Source of the DNA: Primula veris
Taxonomy: Eukaryota; Streptophyta; Magnoliopsida; Ericales; Primulaceae
Assembly: GCA_963682055.1 (NCBI GenBank)
Contig: OY821747.1
Coordinates: forward strand, 11,892,258-11,956,257
DNA: 64,000 nucleotides
Direction: 5' to 3'
Shown here: one piece after another, positions 1 through 10,399 of the stretch
Numbering within the stretch: position 1 is the first letter of the stretch
How the letters are laid out: each line of letters opens with the position of its first letter
Position numbers and translations under genes: made by a program
Notes under the pieces: generated by a model
Seen by the model: only the letters and a program-made list of their open reading frames with translations
Databases searched by the model: none
What the model was told of the DNA's origin: nothing

Positions 1-130
1 GATTTAACCCATGAGGGTTATCCCACATTGGAAAATCATGAGTGATTTTTACAATATATATACTAGGGTATCCCATGTGGATATCAAGTAATGTGTCCAT
101 ATACACATGTGTGTATTGTGTACCACACAT

Positions 131-180
131 GGGCTTGCTCGACGGGCGGGCTTGCTCGACGGGCGGGCTTGCTCGACGGG
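131..180 (+). repeat. 17-bp tandem repeat, 3 copies (LTR U3)
   Basis: CTTGCTCGACGGGCGGG starts at 134, 151 and 168. It is GC-rich in otherwise AT-rich DNA and lies about 270 bp upstream of the TATA-like box. Confidence 0.9.
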
Positions 181-200
181 TTTTTAACTCAACGGAAAAA

Positions 201-317
201 GTGCGCCTGTTCGGGAAAAGCGCGCCTGTTCGGGAAAAGCGTGCATGTTCGGGAAAAAGTGCGTCTGTTCGGGAAAAGCGTGCCTGTTCGGAAAAAGTGC
301 GCCTGTTCGGGAAAAGC
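201..317 (+). repeat. 18-21-bp tandem repeat, 6 copies (LTR U3)
   Basis: The unit GTGCGCCTGTTCGGGAAAAG occurs six times with small length changes (core TGTTCGGGAAAA). It is probably a U3 enhancer-type repeat because it sits just upstream of the TATA-like box. The open reading frames across it simply read the repeat. Confidence 0.9.
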
Positions 318-438
318 TTCCAGCAAAGCTGTAACTGTTGCAATAAATATGATTTGATTGCAAAGTTAATACTGCAGTTTCGAATTTCGAAAAACTGACA
401 GTAGTAAAGTGACCTTAATGGCTGAGATACTCAGCAAG

Positions 439-450
439 CCTATAAATAGG
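439..450 (+). promoter_or_regulatory. TATA box of the LTR
   Basis: CCTATAAATAGG lies downstream of the U3 tandem repeats, in the position expected for an LTR promoter. Confidence 0.6.
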
Positions 451-1190
451 CAGACCCCCCACATGTCAAATAGACAACATTCTGAAATAAAATACAGAAG
501 CATATATCATCTCTCAAAAACAGCATTACATTTTAGAACCAGAGAGAACCACCCACCAACAGCTCGACCTTGACTCGTCGCCAGTTTCAGGCGAGTCATC
601 CGAGACGTTGTACCTTTGGATCGAAGCGCCAACGCAACCAGAAACCTTAAGGTGGTTGGGCGAATATCGGTTAAGGGCATACTGTTAACAGTAGCCTCGT
701 CTTATTTTATTCTATTCTGTCCATTTCATTTACGTCTTTTAATTCTGTCCATTTCATTTACGCATTCAATTCTGTCCTTTTTATTTTAGTATTTCAATTG
801 CTGTCCTTAGCTGTAGCTTTATATTTTGTTTGTACTTATCTGTAATTAGTTTAAAGTTCTGTTTTTTTGCTGTAATTACTATTCTGTAATTTAATTCTGT
901 AATTAGAATAGTTTCAATTCAGTCCTGTAATTTCAATTTCAAACAGAACAGTCCGGCTGTTAAGTTTGTACTTTCCAGTCCGGCAGTTTCTATTTATTGC
1001 AATTCAGTACATCAGATTATTAATTAATAATAATCTGATAACGTTTGCTTTAATTATTTTCAGTACCTACATGTTGTAATCAGTTTATTGTATTTCATTT
1101 GGAAATTAATAAAGATTACACTGGTTTTAATTAATTCTTGTTTAGTCCTTTTATTATTATTAATTGTTATTTCGTACACGGAAACCAACA

Positions 1191-1563
1191 TGGTCGATAG
1201 AGTGAGTAAATTGTGATCTTATAATTACACACACATACGAAGATAGATGAGTGTTCATTCAGAGAGTGTTCTGTGTACACAAGTTCTCAAATGGGCTTTG
1301 CAATTTTTTGAAAGGTTGCTGAGTTATTTATGCATTGCTTACTTTGTGTACTTCCTATTTTCAGTCATATCCAAACATTGAGAATACTAGCGATCCCGAT
1401 TTGAGCTTATCTTTTTACGAGAAGAGTCAAAACACGGAAGATGAGATCAATCAAGGTCATTTTAATTCCATATTGCTCCTTACATATGATTGTTTAAAAT
1501 TTATAGATGGGCTCTCATTTATGTTTCTTTGGCCTGCCTGTTTTTTGCTTTGCAGAGGTAATA
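1191..1563 (+). pseudogene. Fragment of an unidentified spliced gene (copy 0), near-identical to 38007-38379
   Basis: This is a 373-bp block with about one visible difference from 38007-38379. It contains an intron end (CTATTTTCAG, 1355-1364), an exon (1365-1455) encoding a peptide that begins SYPNIENTSDPDLSLSFYEK, a donor CAAG|GTCATT, a second intron and the first 8 bases of the next exon (1556-1563). Both edges are cut by retroelements: the LTR ending at 1190 and the SIRE-like LTR starting at 1564. I do not recognise the gene. It cannot be functional here, because less than one and a half exons remain. Confidence 0.8.
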
Positions 1564-2627
1564 TGGAATTAAATGTGCTTAAAATAGATCACAATCACAT
1601 TTAACAACGGAGTTCACCTAACTAGGCTACGTCTCCGGGGCACTTACCCAGATTATGATATTATAAAAAGCTTACAATATAGGACTCAAGTCTTAACGAA
1701 AAACACTTAGACTCACTCTAGGTTTTTCTGCCTATCTCTATATTGCTCCTACTCTATAACTATCACTTATAAATCAATGGCATCCCACCATTGTTTTCTT
1801 TTTAAAGCTCACGTGTATTCTCTCTAGAAAATAAGTTCTTTATAATTTAGAACACACAGATTTTACAAGCTAAGTTATCAACTTATATAAGTAAAAACAA
1901 TCTTCTATTTTGAAGGTCTTTTGTGATTGCTTTTGACTTTAATGATTGGCTTCAATCTTTCCAAGCATTACGTGATTCTTCAGCGTGGATTGACTCCAAT
2001 CATCATTGGTTGATACCTGTTTAATAACCAACTTGATTGTAGGAGTTAGTATTTTCCTATAACTAGGAAACATATAAAAAGATCATATCTTGGAAAGATA
2101 TCTTTTAAGTATTCATGTAAAACATTAACTCCTAATTTTATTCAATCTTTAAACATATCATACTGAATTGATAAGGAACAAAGATTGAAACATGTGATAA
2201 AGATTAGTATAAGAATAGAGATATAGAATTATAAATGTAAAGGAAACATAACTAATCTCTTTATATCTTTTAGGAAATCTTTCCTTACCACTTTGATATT
2301 CTCAATAAACGCATATTAACCTTTTAGAATGATATGAGAATATATCCTGCATGCTGTAGAACAATTAATAATCAATAAATGACAGCTATGCAGATTTATA
2401 GAACAAGGCAGAATTCTGCTTACCAGCAGGTTGGAACTAGTGGTTGCAACTGTGGTTGCAACTAGTACTTGAAACATGTCACTACTGACTTAGTAGGTTG
2501 CAACTGAGGTTGCAACTGGTACTTGAAACCTGTCAATACTGTCTTAGTTCTTAACAACAGTTAGGATTTATTTAGTGAAAACCAATAGACAATAAACAAT
2601 ATTTAGACCAGAAATCTGGTCCTAACA
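1564..2627 (-). repeat. 3' LTR of the SIRE-like element
   Basis: On the minus strand it begins TGTTAGGACCAGA at 2627, directly after a polypurine tract. 1571-2145 matches 10509-11082 almost exactly. Compared with the right LTR, about 102 bp (10407-10508) are missing between two AATT microrepeats, so this LTR carries a small internal deletion near its end. Confidence 0.85.
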
Positions 2628-3061
2628 ATCTCCCCCTTTGTCATTGGTTTTGACAAATCAACTAAGTTTATAAACCACATAAATCCACCTGCAATTTCAA
2701 TACAACATTTGTATTGTATCAATACTTTTGATGTATCTGTTTTAGCTCCCCCTGCAAGTTAGAATTGCAGGCATATCATATAAGCACAATTTATATGCAC
2801 ACAGTAGGTTTTCAGACCTGTTCCAAGTTCAAAGACATTCATACTTCAACAAGATATTTTCAGAAAGAGGTTGCAGAATTATTAAAGCTTGCAGAATTAT
2901 TAAAGCCAAACAGGCACAGAATTGTCTCAATACAGCATAACTGGAAACAGAATAAAGTCTTGAAACTTAAACATTAAACATCAAACTGAAAACAGAACAG
3001 AAGCACATAAGCACATAATAAACTTTCTCTTACTCCCCCTATTTGTCACAACCTTGACAAA
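2628..3061 (-). other. 3' untranslated region of the SIRE-like element with three polypurine-like tracts
   Basis: This stretch lies between the extra ORF and the 3' LTR. CTCCCCCT occurs on the plus strand near 2630 (next to the LTR, the probable functional PPT), 2747 and 3033. The remainder is AT-rich and non-coding. Confidence 0.6.
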
Positions 3062-4384
3062 CTAGTTACGAGGAATGTTTGACTGGGGTGGTCTTTCTCT
3101 TAGGGGTCTGTCCCTTACAACCTCTTCATGCTCATCTTCACTGCTTATAGAGAGGCCATCATCACTGTGAGTTGCATCCCCATCACTGTCACCACCATCA
3201 CTGTCACTATCATTTTCACTTTCTATAAGATTCTCCAGCAACTTCTTGATTTGATAGTCATCGGTATCCAGCTCAGCTCTCCTTTCTGCATTGTAAGCCA
3301 ACTTTTGCTTCAAATACCACCTCACACCCTTCTTCTTTTCTGAAGGAGCATTAGATGTTTCTTCTTCTTTTTCCTTGCCCTTTTCTCCAGAGATGTCATT
3401 GACATGCCCTTCTTTGAGCAGTTTTGCAGAGATATATATAGCAGAGGGACAATCAGTGATTGGTTCATTTAAGATACTTATTGGAGAATTTCTACCCAAA
3501 GATGAGACTTGGCCTAGAATCATAGCAGTGATTAGGCAAGGGAAAGGCAGCAGAATGGATTGGGAAGTAGAGTCACTGAAGTCTCTAATCAGATTAAATA
3601 CATGATTACCAAAATTAATTGGCAAAGATGACATGATCCTATAGAGAAATATGGCCATTTCCTTACTGACTTTGGATGGCTGCTTAGTGGGATTCCAATT
3701 GAATCTAGCTATTTTGTGCACCACAGATGCACACAAGGTGAGGGAGGATGTTTTAATGGAGTGACCATCAAACCTATTGTTCTTTCCAGTTAGAATTAAA
3801 GCAAGAATTTCTAAGTCTGGTTCAGCATTGTCATCTTTAGTAGAACTAGGACAACACAGAAAATCATTGATCAACTTAGGGGTGAAATCTAGAGTCACAC
3901 CCCTCAAAAACACTCTGCCATAGGCAGGATCACCCTCAACAAACACAGTACTACTTAGATTGGCATAGAATTCTTTAATTACAGCAGGGTAATAAGAATC
4001 AGGATAAGAAATAGTTCTATCTAGGCCAACAGTTGACAGCAGTTTCTCAATGTGTACTTGAATATGTGGATAGCTAACCAGATTAAGTCTTCTTTCACTG
4101 TGAATTTCCCTACCAGCAAAAGACCTAAACCTCCTATACATGGTCCTACTCCAGAACCTAGGATCAGTCTCATGAAACTTAGACTTATAAGAGAAAACAG
4201 TTGGAGTTGGATGATCCTCTACAGTTTTCCTAGCTCTTTTCTTAGTGCGCTTTTTCTGAGATGAGGAAGTCTCACTTACCTTAGCTTTTGATCCTGGACT
4301 GGGTAGAGATTTATTCATGAAATCTCTTAGAGTGCAATCATCATCAATGTCCAGGTTGGGGTTTTTTGAAGAGTTTGAAGACAT
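3062..4384 (-). CDS. Extra ORF of the SIRE-like element (resembles the 'putative plant transposon protein' domain family)
   Basis: This is an intact 440-aa ORF between pol and the 3' LTR. The N-terminus (1-60) is Ser/Lys-rich with a nuclear-localisation-like KKRTKKRARK. The core (about 70-320) contains EFYANLSS, VFLRGVTLDFTPKLINDFL and a helical segment near MAIFLYRIMSSLP. The C-terminus has a basic stretch (EKKKGVRWYLKQK), then a very acidic Ser/Asp tail (ENDSDSDGGDSDGD). The core looks like the domain I know from retroelement-linked ORFs of plants as a 'putative plant transposon protein domain' (Pfam PF20167 from memory; not searched). I see no transmembrane segment or envelope feature, although it occupies the env-like position of SIRE elements. 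It is uninterrupted while the adjoining pol is broken. Its function is unknown. Confidence 0.6.
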   Translation of the reverse strand: MSSNSSKNPNLDIDDDCTLRDFMNKSLPSPGSKAKVSETSSSQKKRTKKRARKTVEDHPTPTVFSYKSKFHETDPRFWSRTMYRRFRSFAGREIHSERRLNLVSYPHIQVHIEKLLSTVGLDRTISYPDSYYPAVIKEFYANLSSTVFVEGDPAYGRVFLRGVTLDFTPKLINDFLCCPSSTKDDNAEPDLEILALILTGKNNRFDGHSIKTSSLTLCASVVHKIARFNWNPTKQPSKVSKEMAIFLYRIMSSLPINFGNHVFNLIRDFSDSTSQSILLPFPCLITAMILGQVSSLGRNSPISILNEPITDCPSAIYISAKLLKEGHVNDISGEKGKEKEEETSNAPSEKKKGVRWYLKQKLAYNAERRAELDTDDYQIKKLLENLIESENDSDSDGGDSDGDATHSDDGLSISSEDEHEEVVRDRPLRERPPQSNIPRN

Positions 4385-5330
4385 GGTTGCAACTAGGGTT
4401 AGAAGTGAGCTTAGAACTTCGCAGTGGGTTTTTACAGAGACCTAGGGTTTTACAGTTTAGAGAGAGAGAGTGATTCTGTAAAGTGTAATTGATTTTGGAT
4501 ATAAAAAAAGTTTTGTATAAATAGCAATAAAGTCCATATCCTTTTGTAATTGGAAAGAGATACATGCAAATCAATTATGAAACAGATTTTGGCGAAAATT
4601 TAGGAAATATCTTATCAATTAGTGTAAAGAAATCACAGCAAGATCACAAAGGAAAGATAAATCCAGCCAACTATATAGAAAAACATCCCTTTTGCAAAAC
4701 AGATTGATCCAAAATTTGAAAAATTCAAAAGTTTAAACTTATTAAGGAAATTTGACTTGATTCAAGATAAAGAGCAATTTAAAAGATATCTAACTTTTAG
4801 GAAAACAAAAATCTAGCAATTTACTCAAGAAAATATGTTTATCAAAGAATAACTCTAATAAAGATTAAATTTTAGGAGCTTAAATTGAGCAAATCCGTTT
4901 TTATCTCTACACAAAAACTAGTTTGATGACCTCAGCAAGGAAAGAGTATAAGTGATGTCAAAAATAACAAGACTTTGTCTTGGCAGTTATAAAATAGACT
5001 GAGGTTTCAACTGATGTTGCAACTGAGCTTGCAACCAGTATTTTAACACGAGGTTTCAACTGGAGTTGTAACTGAACTTCCAACCAGTTATTGATAGAAT
5101 GAGGTTTCAACTGAGGTTGCAACTGAACTTGCAACCAGCTTAAAAAATTGCAATTTGTGCTTGCAACTCTATTACCAGAGAGGTTTTCAAGGACAAGTTA
5201 CCTCACATCTGTTTATGAGACACCAAAAAGCGGCTTTTTCAAAACAAAAACACCATAGCTCAATTAAGACTTAACCTTAGAAATAAAAATTATTGAAGGT
5301 ACTCAATACAGACATATTTAGAAAGAATAT
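4385..5330 (-). other. Non-coding spacer between pol and the extra ORF, with GTTGCAACTGAG-type repeats
   Basis: No ORF is supported here. 4995-5170 holds repeated GGTTTCAACTGAGGTTGCAACTGAACTTGCAACC-like text, cited only for its 12-bp rhythm. The rest is AT-rich. It may contain the leader or splice acceptor for the downstream ORF, but none is obvious. Confidence 0.5.
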
Positions 5331-8300
5331 TCAATTAGATTGATAATGACATACCCCTATGTCACTTCTTAATGATTCAAACTTGTTTGTATCAAGGGGT
5401 TTTGTGAAAATATCTGCTAATTGTCTTTCAGTTGAAACATGTTCTAAAATTAAGCTCTTTTCTTCAACTAGTTCTCTTATAAAATGATGCCTTAGATCAA
5501 TATGTTTGGTTCTGGAATGTTGAACTGGATTTTTAGCTAAATCTATAGCACTTTTGTTATCACAAAACAGAGTTAATATTTCTTGTTTAACATTATAATC
5601 AGTTAACATCTGTTTCATCCAAATTAGTTGAGTGCATCCACTTCCAGCTGCAACATATTCTGCTTCAGCAGTAGATAAAGATATGCAATTTTGCTTTTTA
5701 CTGAACCAAGAACAAGGTTGTTTCCAAAATAAAAACAGCCACCAGAAGTACTCTTTCTATCATCTATGTTTCCTGCCCAGTCTGCATCACAGTAGCCACT
5801 AAGAAAATGGTTTGTATCTTTAGAATACCATAGGCCTAGATGAGGTGTTCCTTTTACATACCTTAGAATTCTTTTGACAGCTAGAAGATGAGGTTCTAAA
5901 GGGTTTGCCTGATACCTGGCACACACTCCTACACTTAAGCAAAGGTCTGGTCTACTAGCAGTTAAATAAAGCAGACTTCCAATCATGGATCTATAAAGAC
6001 TTGGACAAACACTTTTTCCTTTATCATTTCTAGACAATTTAAGAGTTGTACTCATAGGGGTTCTCTTCTCTTTACTCTCACTCAGACCAAACTTCTTAAC
6101 AAGATTGTCTGCATACTTACTTTGGCAAAGAAAAATTCCTTTCTCATTCTGTTTAACTTGCAATCCTAGAAAGTAAGTTAGTTCACCTCCACCACTCATT
6201 TCAAATTCATTCTTCATATCAGAAATGAATTCTTCTATCCTTTTATTAGAAGTAGAGCCAAAAACAATGTCATCAACATATATTTGAGCAATTATTATAT
6301 CCTTTGTAGTTTTCTTGGTAAACAGAGTTTTATCAACTCCCCCTCTGTTAAAACCTTTTTCAAGCAAAAATTTGGTTAATCTATCATACCAAGCTCTAGG
6401 AGCTTGCTTTAGACCATACAAGGCCTTTTTCAGCAAATAAACATGTTCAGGAAAGTTAGGATCTTCAAATCCCTTAGGTTGACAGACATAAACCTCTTCA
6501 TTAATCACACCATTCAGAAAAGCACTCTTTATGTCAAGTTGAAACAGTTTAAAACCATACAGGCATGCAAGAGATAATAAGCTTCTAATGGATTCAATTC
6601 TAGCTACAGGAGCAAAGGTTTCATCAAAGTCAATTCCCTCAATTTGTGTATAACCCTGAGCTACCAACCTAGCTTTATTCCTGATAATCACTCCATCCTC
6701 ATCACTTTTATTTCTAAAAATCCATTTAGTCCCTATACCATTTTTATTAGAAGGTCTGGGTACTAAAGTCCATACATCATTTCTCTCAAATTGAGCCAAT
6801 TCATCCTGCATGGCTAAAATCCATTCACTATCTTCTAGAGCTTCTTTTATATTCTTAGATCTAACTGAGAAATATAACAAGCAAAGTGAACAACTTTATT
6901 TCTTTTACCTCTGGTTTTCATACCTGAAGTAACTTCCCCTATGACATTGTCAAGAGAGTGGTTTTTCTGAGTCCTTACATAGCGTGGCTTGCTTGTAGTT
7001 GGTATAGAAGATCCTCCATCTTCTTCTTCAGATTCTGATTCTGATGAATTCTGGGTTTCAACTTCAGTTCCAACCTCAGTTCCAACCTCAGTTGTAACCT
7101 CAGTTGCAACTGGACTTCCAACCACTATGGGACTTCCTGTTTGTTGAGTTTCTTCTTTCTCTTTTTCTGAAATCTCAGGCTGTTCATCATCACCTGTAAT
7201 CTCATCAACAGTTTTTAAGTCATCAAATAACACATTATAATATTCCATAACACAGTTTGTTCTTTGATTGAAGACTCTAAATGCTCTACTATTCTGAGCA
7301 TAACCAAGAAAGATCCCTTTATCACTTTTAGAGTCAAATTTACCAAGATGCTCTCTATCTCTGAGAATGTAACAGACACACCCAAAGACTTGAAAATACT
7401 TAACATTTGGTTTTCTACCTTTCCATATCTCATAAGCTGTCATGGAAGTGCCTTTAGTAATATAAACTCTATTAACTATATGACAGGCAGTAATAACAGC
7501 TTCAGCCCAAAATCTGTTAGCAAGTTTCTTAGAGTTAAGCATAACTCTAGCCATTTCCTGAATGGTTCTATTTTTTCTTTCAACTATGCCATTTTGCTGT
7601 GGAGTCTTAGGAGCAGAGAACTCATGACTTATACCTAAGGAGTTGCAAAATTCTCTAAACTTGATGTTTTCAAATTCAGTTCCATGATCACTTCTAATCC
7701 TAGCAATATTACCACTGGTGGAACCTTTTTCAAGTTGTAGTTTTAAGCAGAGAGTTTTGAACAGTTCAAAAGTTTCAGACTTATCTTTTAAGAACACTAC
7801 CCAAGAGTATCTAGAGAAATCATCTACAACTACCAAAATGTACTTCTTACCACCTATACTAGCAGTTTGCATAGGTCCCATCAAGTCAATATGAAGAAGT
7901 TCTAGGACTCTCTTAGTGTAGATCTGACTTGTACTTTTGTGAATACTTTTGGTTTGTTTGCCTATAGCACAATCACCACAGACACTTTGAGTTTTAGCAC
8001 TAAGTTTAGGAATTCCTCTTATCAATTCTTTGTTAACAAGCTTATCTAAGGTTTTGTAATTCACATGCCCAAGCCTTTTATGCCAAATATCCACATTATT
8101 AGTTATGGCTTGATTACACCTACTTTGAGGCAATTCTTTTTCAACTTTTTCAAACACATAGCAGCTGTTGGTTGATCTAACTCCAGTCATGATTAAATCA
8201 TTGTTAAGATTAGTAATTAGACACCTTTCTTTGTCAAATTTAACAATCATTTTGTTATCATAGAGTTGACTGATACTAATAAGATTAGCTTTTAGACCAT

Positions 8301-8727
8301 CTACAAGAAAAACATCCTCAATATTAGGCATTCCAGGTTTGTTTAAGGTACCTTTACCAACAATTTTACCTGTATCTCCACCTCCAAACACAACAGTGTT
8401 ATCTGTAAGAATGGTGACATTTTTTAGGAGACTTGCAGAACCTGTCATGTGCTTAGAGCAACCACTGTCAAAATACCAATCATTAGAAGTAACAGCATTC
8501 AAAGAGTTAATAACAGCTTTGTTGTTAGCAATTAAGGTGGCTTTTTCTTTAACTTTCCAGACCCATTTCAAATTTTTATTGACAGAAGCCAACCAGGTTT
8601 TCTGGGAAATATACTTTCTGTTTCTTTTTAAATAACACTGGATTTCAGAATGACCAGTTTTTTTATAGAAATTACACAGCTTCAACCTAAAGTTATTTTT
8701 ATCCCTAAAGCTATTCAGTTTATTCAT
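5331..8727 (-). pseudogene. Ty1/copia pol (protease, integrase, RT, RNase H), frameshifted
   Basis: Copia domain order is clear. The protease has WYFDSGCSKHMTG. The GAG-pre-integrase has WHKRLGHVNYKTL with CGDCAIGKQ. The integrase has the D, D, E residues in HIDLMGP, RSDHGTEF and NGIVERKNRTI. The RT has ARLVAQGYTQIEGIDFDETF, LDIKSAFLNG and YVDDIVFGS. RNase H has CDADWAG and DNKSAIDLAKNP. Reading frame is lost near 6860 (integrase to RT) and near 5700 (inside RNase H), giving three pieces: 6847-8727, 5624-6880 and 5331-5618. A stop lies just upstream near 8747. The integrase-RT linker reads TEVGTEVGTEVETQ, a coded version of the element's 12-bp repeat. It cannot encode a working polyprotein. 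Confidence 0.9.
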
Positions 8728-8906
8728 GGTTGCAACTTTGGTTGTAACTTAGCTTCCAACTTTCTTTACAAAAACCTGAGTTTTATTCCTGGTTGCAAAT
8801 CTGGTTGCAACTGAGCTTCTAACCTTATTGTCAAAATCATGAGTTTTAGCTTTAGCAACAGCTTCAATAAAAGTAGTTTTTCCTGTACTTTTACCACCAT
8901 AGTAAC
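8728..8906 (-). pseudogene. gag-pol junction of the SIRE-like element, broken
   Basis: In another frame from the gag ORF the minus strand reads GSKDISGLGYYGGKSTGKTT and on through copies of VATRFATRN to a stop near 8747, then rejoins the pol frame. Gag and pol were therefore one ORF that lost continuity through a frameshift near 8940 and a stop near 8747. The Val-Ala-Thr repeats come from the GGTTGCAAC motif. Confidence 0.65.
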
Positions 8907-10340
8907 CTAGACCACTGATATCTTTAGAGCCTCTAGAATATATGACAGCATGTCATCTAATTTATCTGAAGCAGAAACATTCAGCAGTTTTATTATCTTT
9001 TTAGTTTCAGTAAGTTCAGCCAATTGTAGTTTAAGCTTCTCAGTAAGACTTTTAACCTCATCCTTTAGATTAACATTAAGTTTGCTTATGATCAAGGATT
9101 GTTTACTCAGACATTTATACTTTTCATACAGAACAAGATATTGCTTAGTAATGTTTTCATCAGAAGGTTCTTCCTCATCACTGCTATAAGTTTCAAGAGC
9201 AGTTGTAACTATGGTTGAAACCTGCTCACAGTCACTTTCATAAGTAGGTTCTTTTTCAGTGATTATTCCCATAAAATTAACAAAATTAGAATCATCCTCT
9301 TCATCACTGTTGTTCTCAGAATCACTATCACTATGAGTGGTTATATAAGCTTTTTTGTTTCTTTTTAAAGTGTTTGCACACTCAGCCTGAATGTGACCAA
9401 AACCTCTACATTCTCTACACTGAATCTCTTTAGGCTTGTAATCTTTGTTATCCTTCTCTTTAGAATTCCACTTTCCTGTAGAGTTATTGTTGAACCCAGA
9501 TTCTGTCTTAAATTGGTTATCCCTTTCCTGAAAGTTTTTAGAAGAACCAGTATCATCCTCCTTTTTCTTATAAAACTTTTTGTAAACCTTTTTAGCAAAG
9601 AAAGCTAGTTGTTCTTCATCACTCATTTTATCACAGACATTAGGTTCAGATTTCTTAGCCTGAAATGCTATTCCCTTTTCTGGTCTTTTATGTTTAAAGA
9701 ATTTTAGCTCATGAGTGCTTAGATTTCCTATAAGTTCTTCAAGTTTAAGATTATCTAAGTCTGTTGATTCTTCAATAGGTGTAACCTTAATTTCAAACCT
9801 TTCTGAGAGTGACCTAAGAGTTTTCTTAACAAGTTTAGCATCACTGTATTTTTCACCTAAGGTTCCAGCTTGATGAGCAATGTGGCAGATTCTACCATTA
9901 AATTGTTCAATATTTTCATCTTCCTCCATTCTTAAGTTTTCAAATTGAATAGTTAACTGTTGAAGTTTGAAAGCTTTTACTTTAATAGTTCCTTCAAAAG
10001 TAACTTGCAAAATATCCCATGCCTCTTTAGCTGTTTCACAATGAGAGATATACCTAAATACACTGAGAGTTACACCAGCAAAAATCAAGTTTATGGCTGT
10101 TGAGTTGGCACTTGATTTTCTGTCTTCTTCAGTAGACCATCTGTCTTCAGGTATAAGAACCAGTTCTCCTTCACTATCAATGGTAGTTGGAGCCTCCCAT
10201 CCATACATAACAGTTTTCCATGCATGTTCATTCTGCTGTTTGATGAAGGACCTCATTCTGATTTTCCATACTCCATAGTTTACTCCTCCTTCAAGCAATG
10301 GAGGTTTGTTGAAAGCGTTTCCTTCCCTCATTAAGTCCAT
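8907..10340 (-). CDS. Copia gag polyprotein (nucleocapsid) of the SIRE-like element
   Basis: This 477-aa ORF starts 46 bp downstream of the primer binding site. The N-terminus (LLEGGVNYGVWKIRMRSFI) matches the DUF4219-type gag start. AKEAWDILQVTFEGT to LRSLSERFEIKVTPIEES is the UBN2/retrotransposon gag core (about 90-220). One CCHC zinc knuckle, CRECRGFGHIQAEC, sits near residues 308-321. The C-terminus is acidic then coiled-coil-like (KSLTEKLKLQLAELTETKK). It should form the virus-like particle and bind RNA. The last about 10 residues before the stop lie past a frameshift, because the neighbouring frame continues into GLGYYGG. Confidence 0.88.
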   Translation of the reverse strand: MDLMREGNAFNKPPLLEGGVNYGVWKIRMRSFIKQQNEHAWKTVMYGWEAPTTIDSEGELVLIPEDRWSTEEDRKSSANSTAINLIFAGVTLSVFRYISHCETAKEAWDILQVTFEGTIKVKAFKLQQLTIQFENLRMEEDENIEQFNGRICHIAHQAGTLGEKYSDAKLVKKTLRSLSERFEIKVTPIEESTDLDNLKLEELIGNLSTHELKFFKHKRPEKGIAFQAKKSEPNVCDKMSDEEQLAFFAKKVYKKFYKKKEDDTGSSKNFQERDNQFKTESGFNNNSTGKWNSKEKDNKDYKPKEIQCRECRGFGHIQAECANTLKRNKKAYITTHSDSDSENNSDEEDDSNFVNFMGIITEKEPTYESDCEQVSTIVTTALETYSSDEEEPSDENITKQYLVLYEKYKCLSKQSLIISKLNVNLKDEVKSLTEKLKLQLAELTETKKIIKLLNVSASDKLDDMLSYILEALKISVV

Positions 10341-10385
10341 TGTTACTAGAACACAGGATCCACACTAAGTAAGATCTAGTGTGAA

Positions 10386-10397
10386 GCTCTGATACCA
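10386..10397 (-). other. Primer binding site of the SIRE-like element (initiator tRNA-Met)
   Basis: The minus strand reads TGGTATCAGAGC, the standard plant retrotransposon PBS, two bases from the LTR edge at 10400. Confidence 0.9.
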
Positions 10398-10399
10398 AT

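Larger units (their letters stand above)
1..1190 (+). mobile_element. LTR, 3' part (solo LTR or 3' LTR of an element lying upstream)
   Basis: The stretch ends in ...AACCAACA at 1190, and the next base (1191) begins sequence that continues without a break in the paralogous copy at 38007, so 1190/1191 is an insertion boundary. Two families of short tandem repeats (131-180 and 201-317) lie upstream of a TATA-like CCTATAAATAGG (439-450). An AATAAAG polyadenylation-like signal lies near 1108. This order (U3 repeats, TATA, poly-A signal, CA end) fits an LTR read on the plus strand. The 5' end is outside the window, so solo LTR and full element cannot be told apart, and I do not assign a clade. Confidence 0.7.

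Noticed and set aside
42..398. ORFs of 118 and 88 aa at the left edge
   Set aside because: They read through short tandem repeats in two frames. Repeat-driven, with no domain.
3062..4384. Calling the extra SIRE-like ORF an envelope gene
   Set aside because: It has the position but no signal peptide, membrane segment or glycoprotein-like region.
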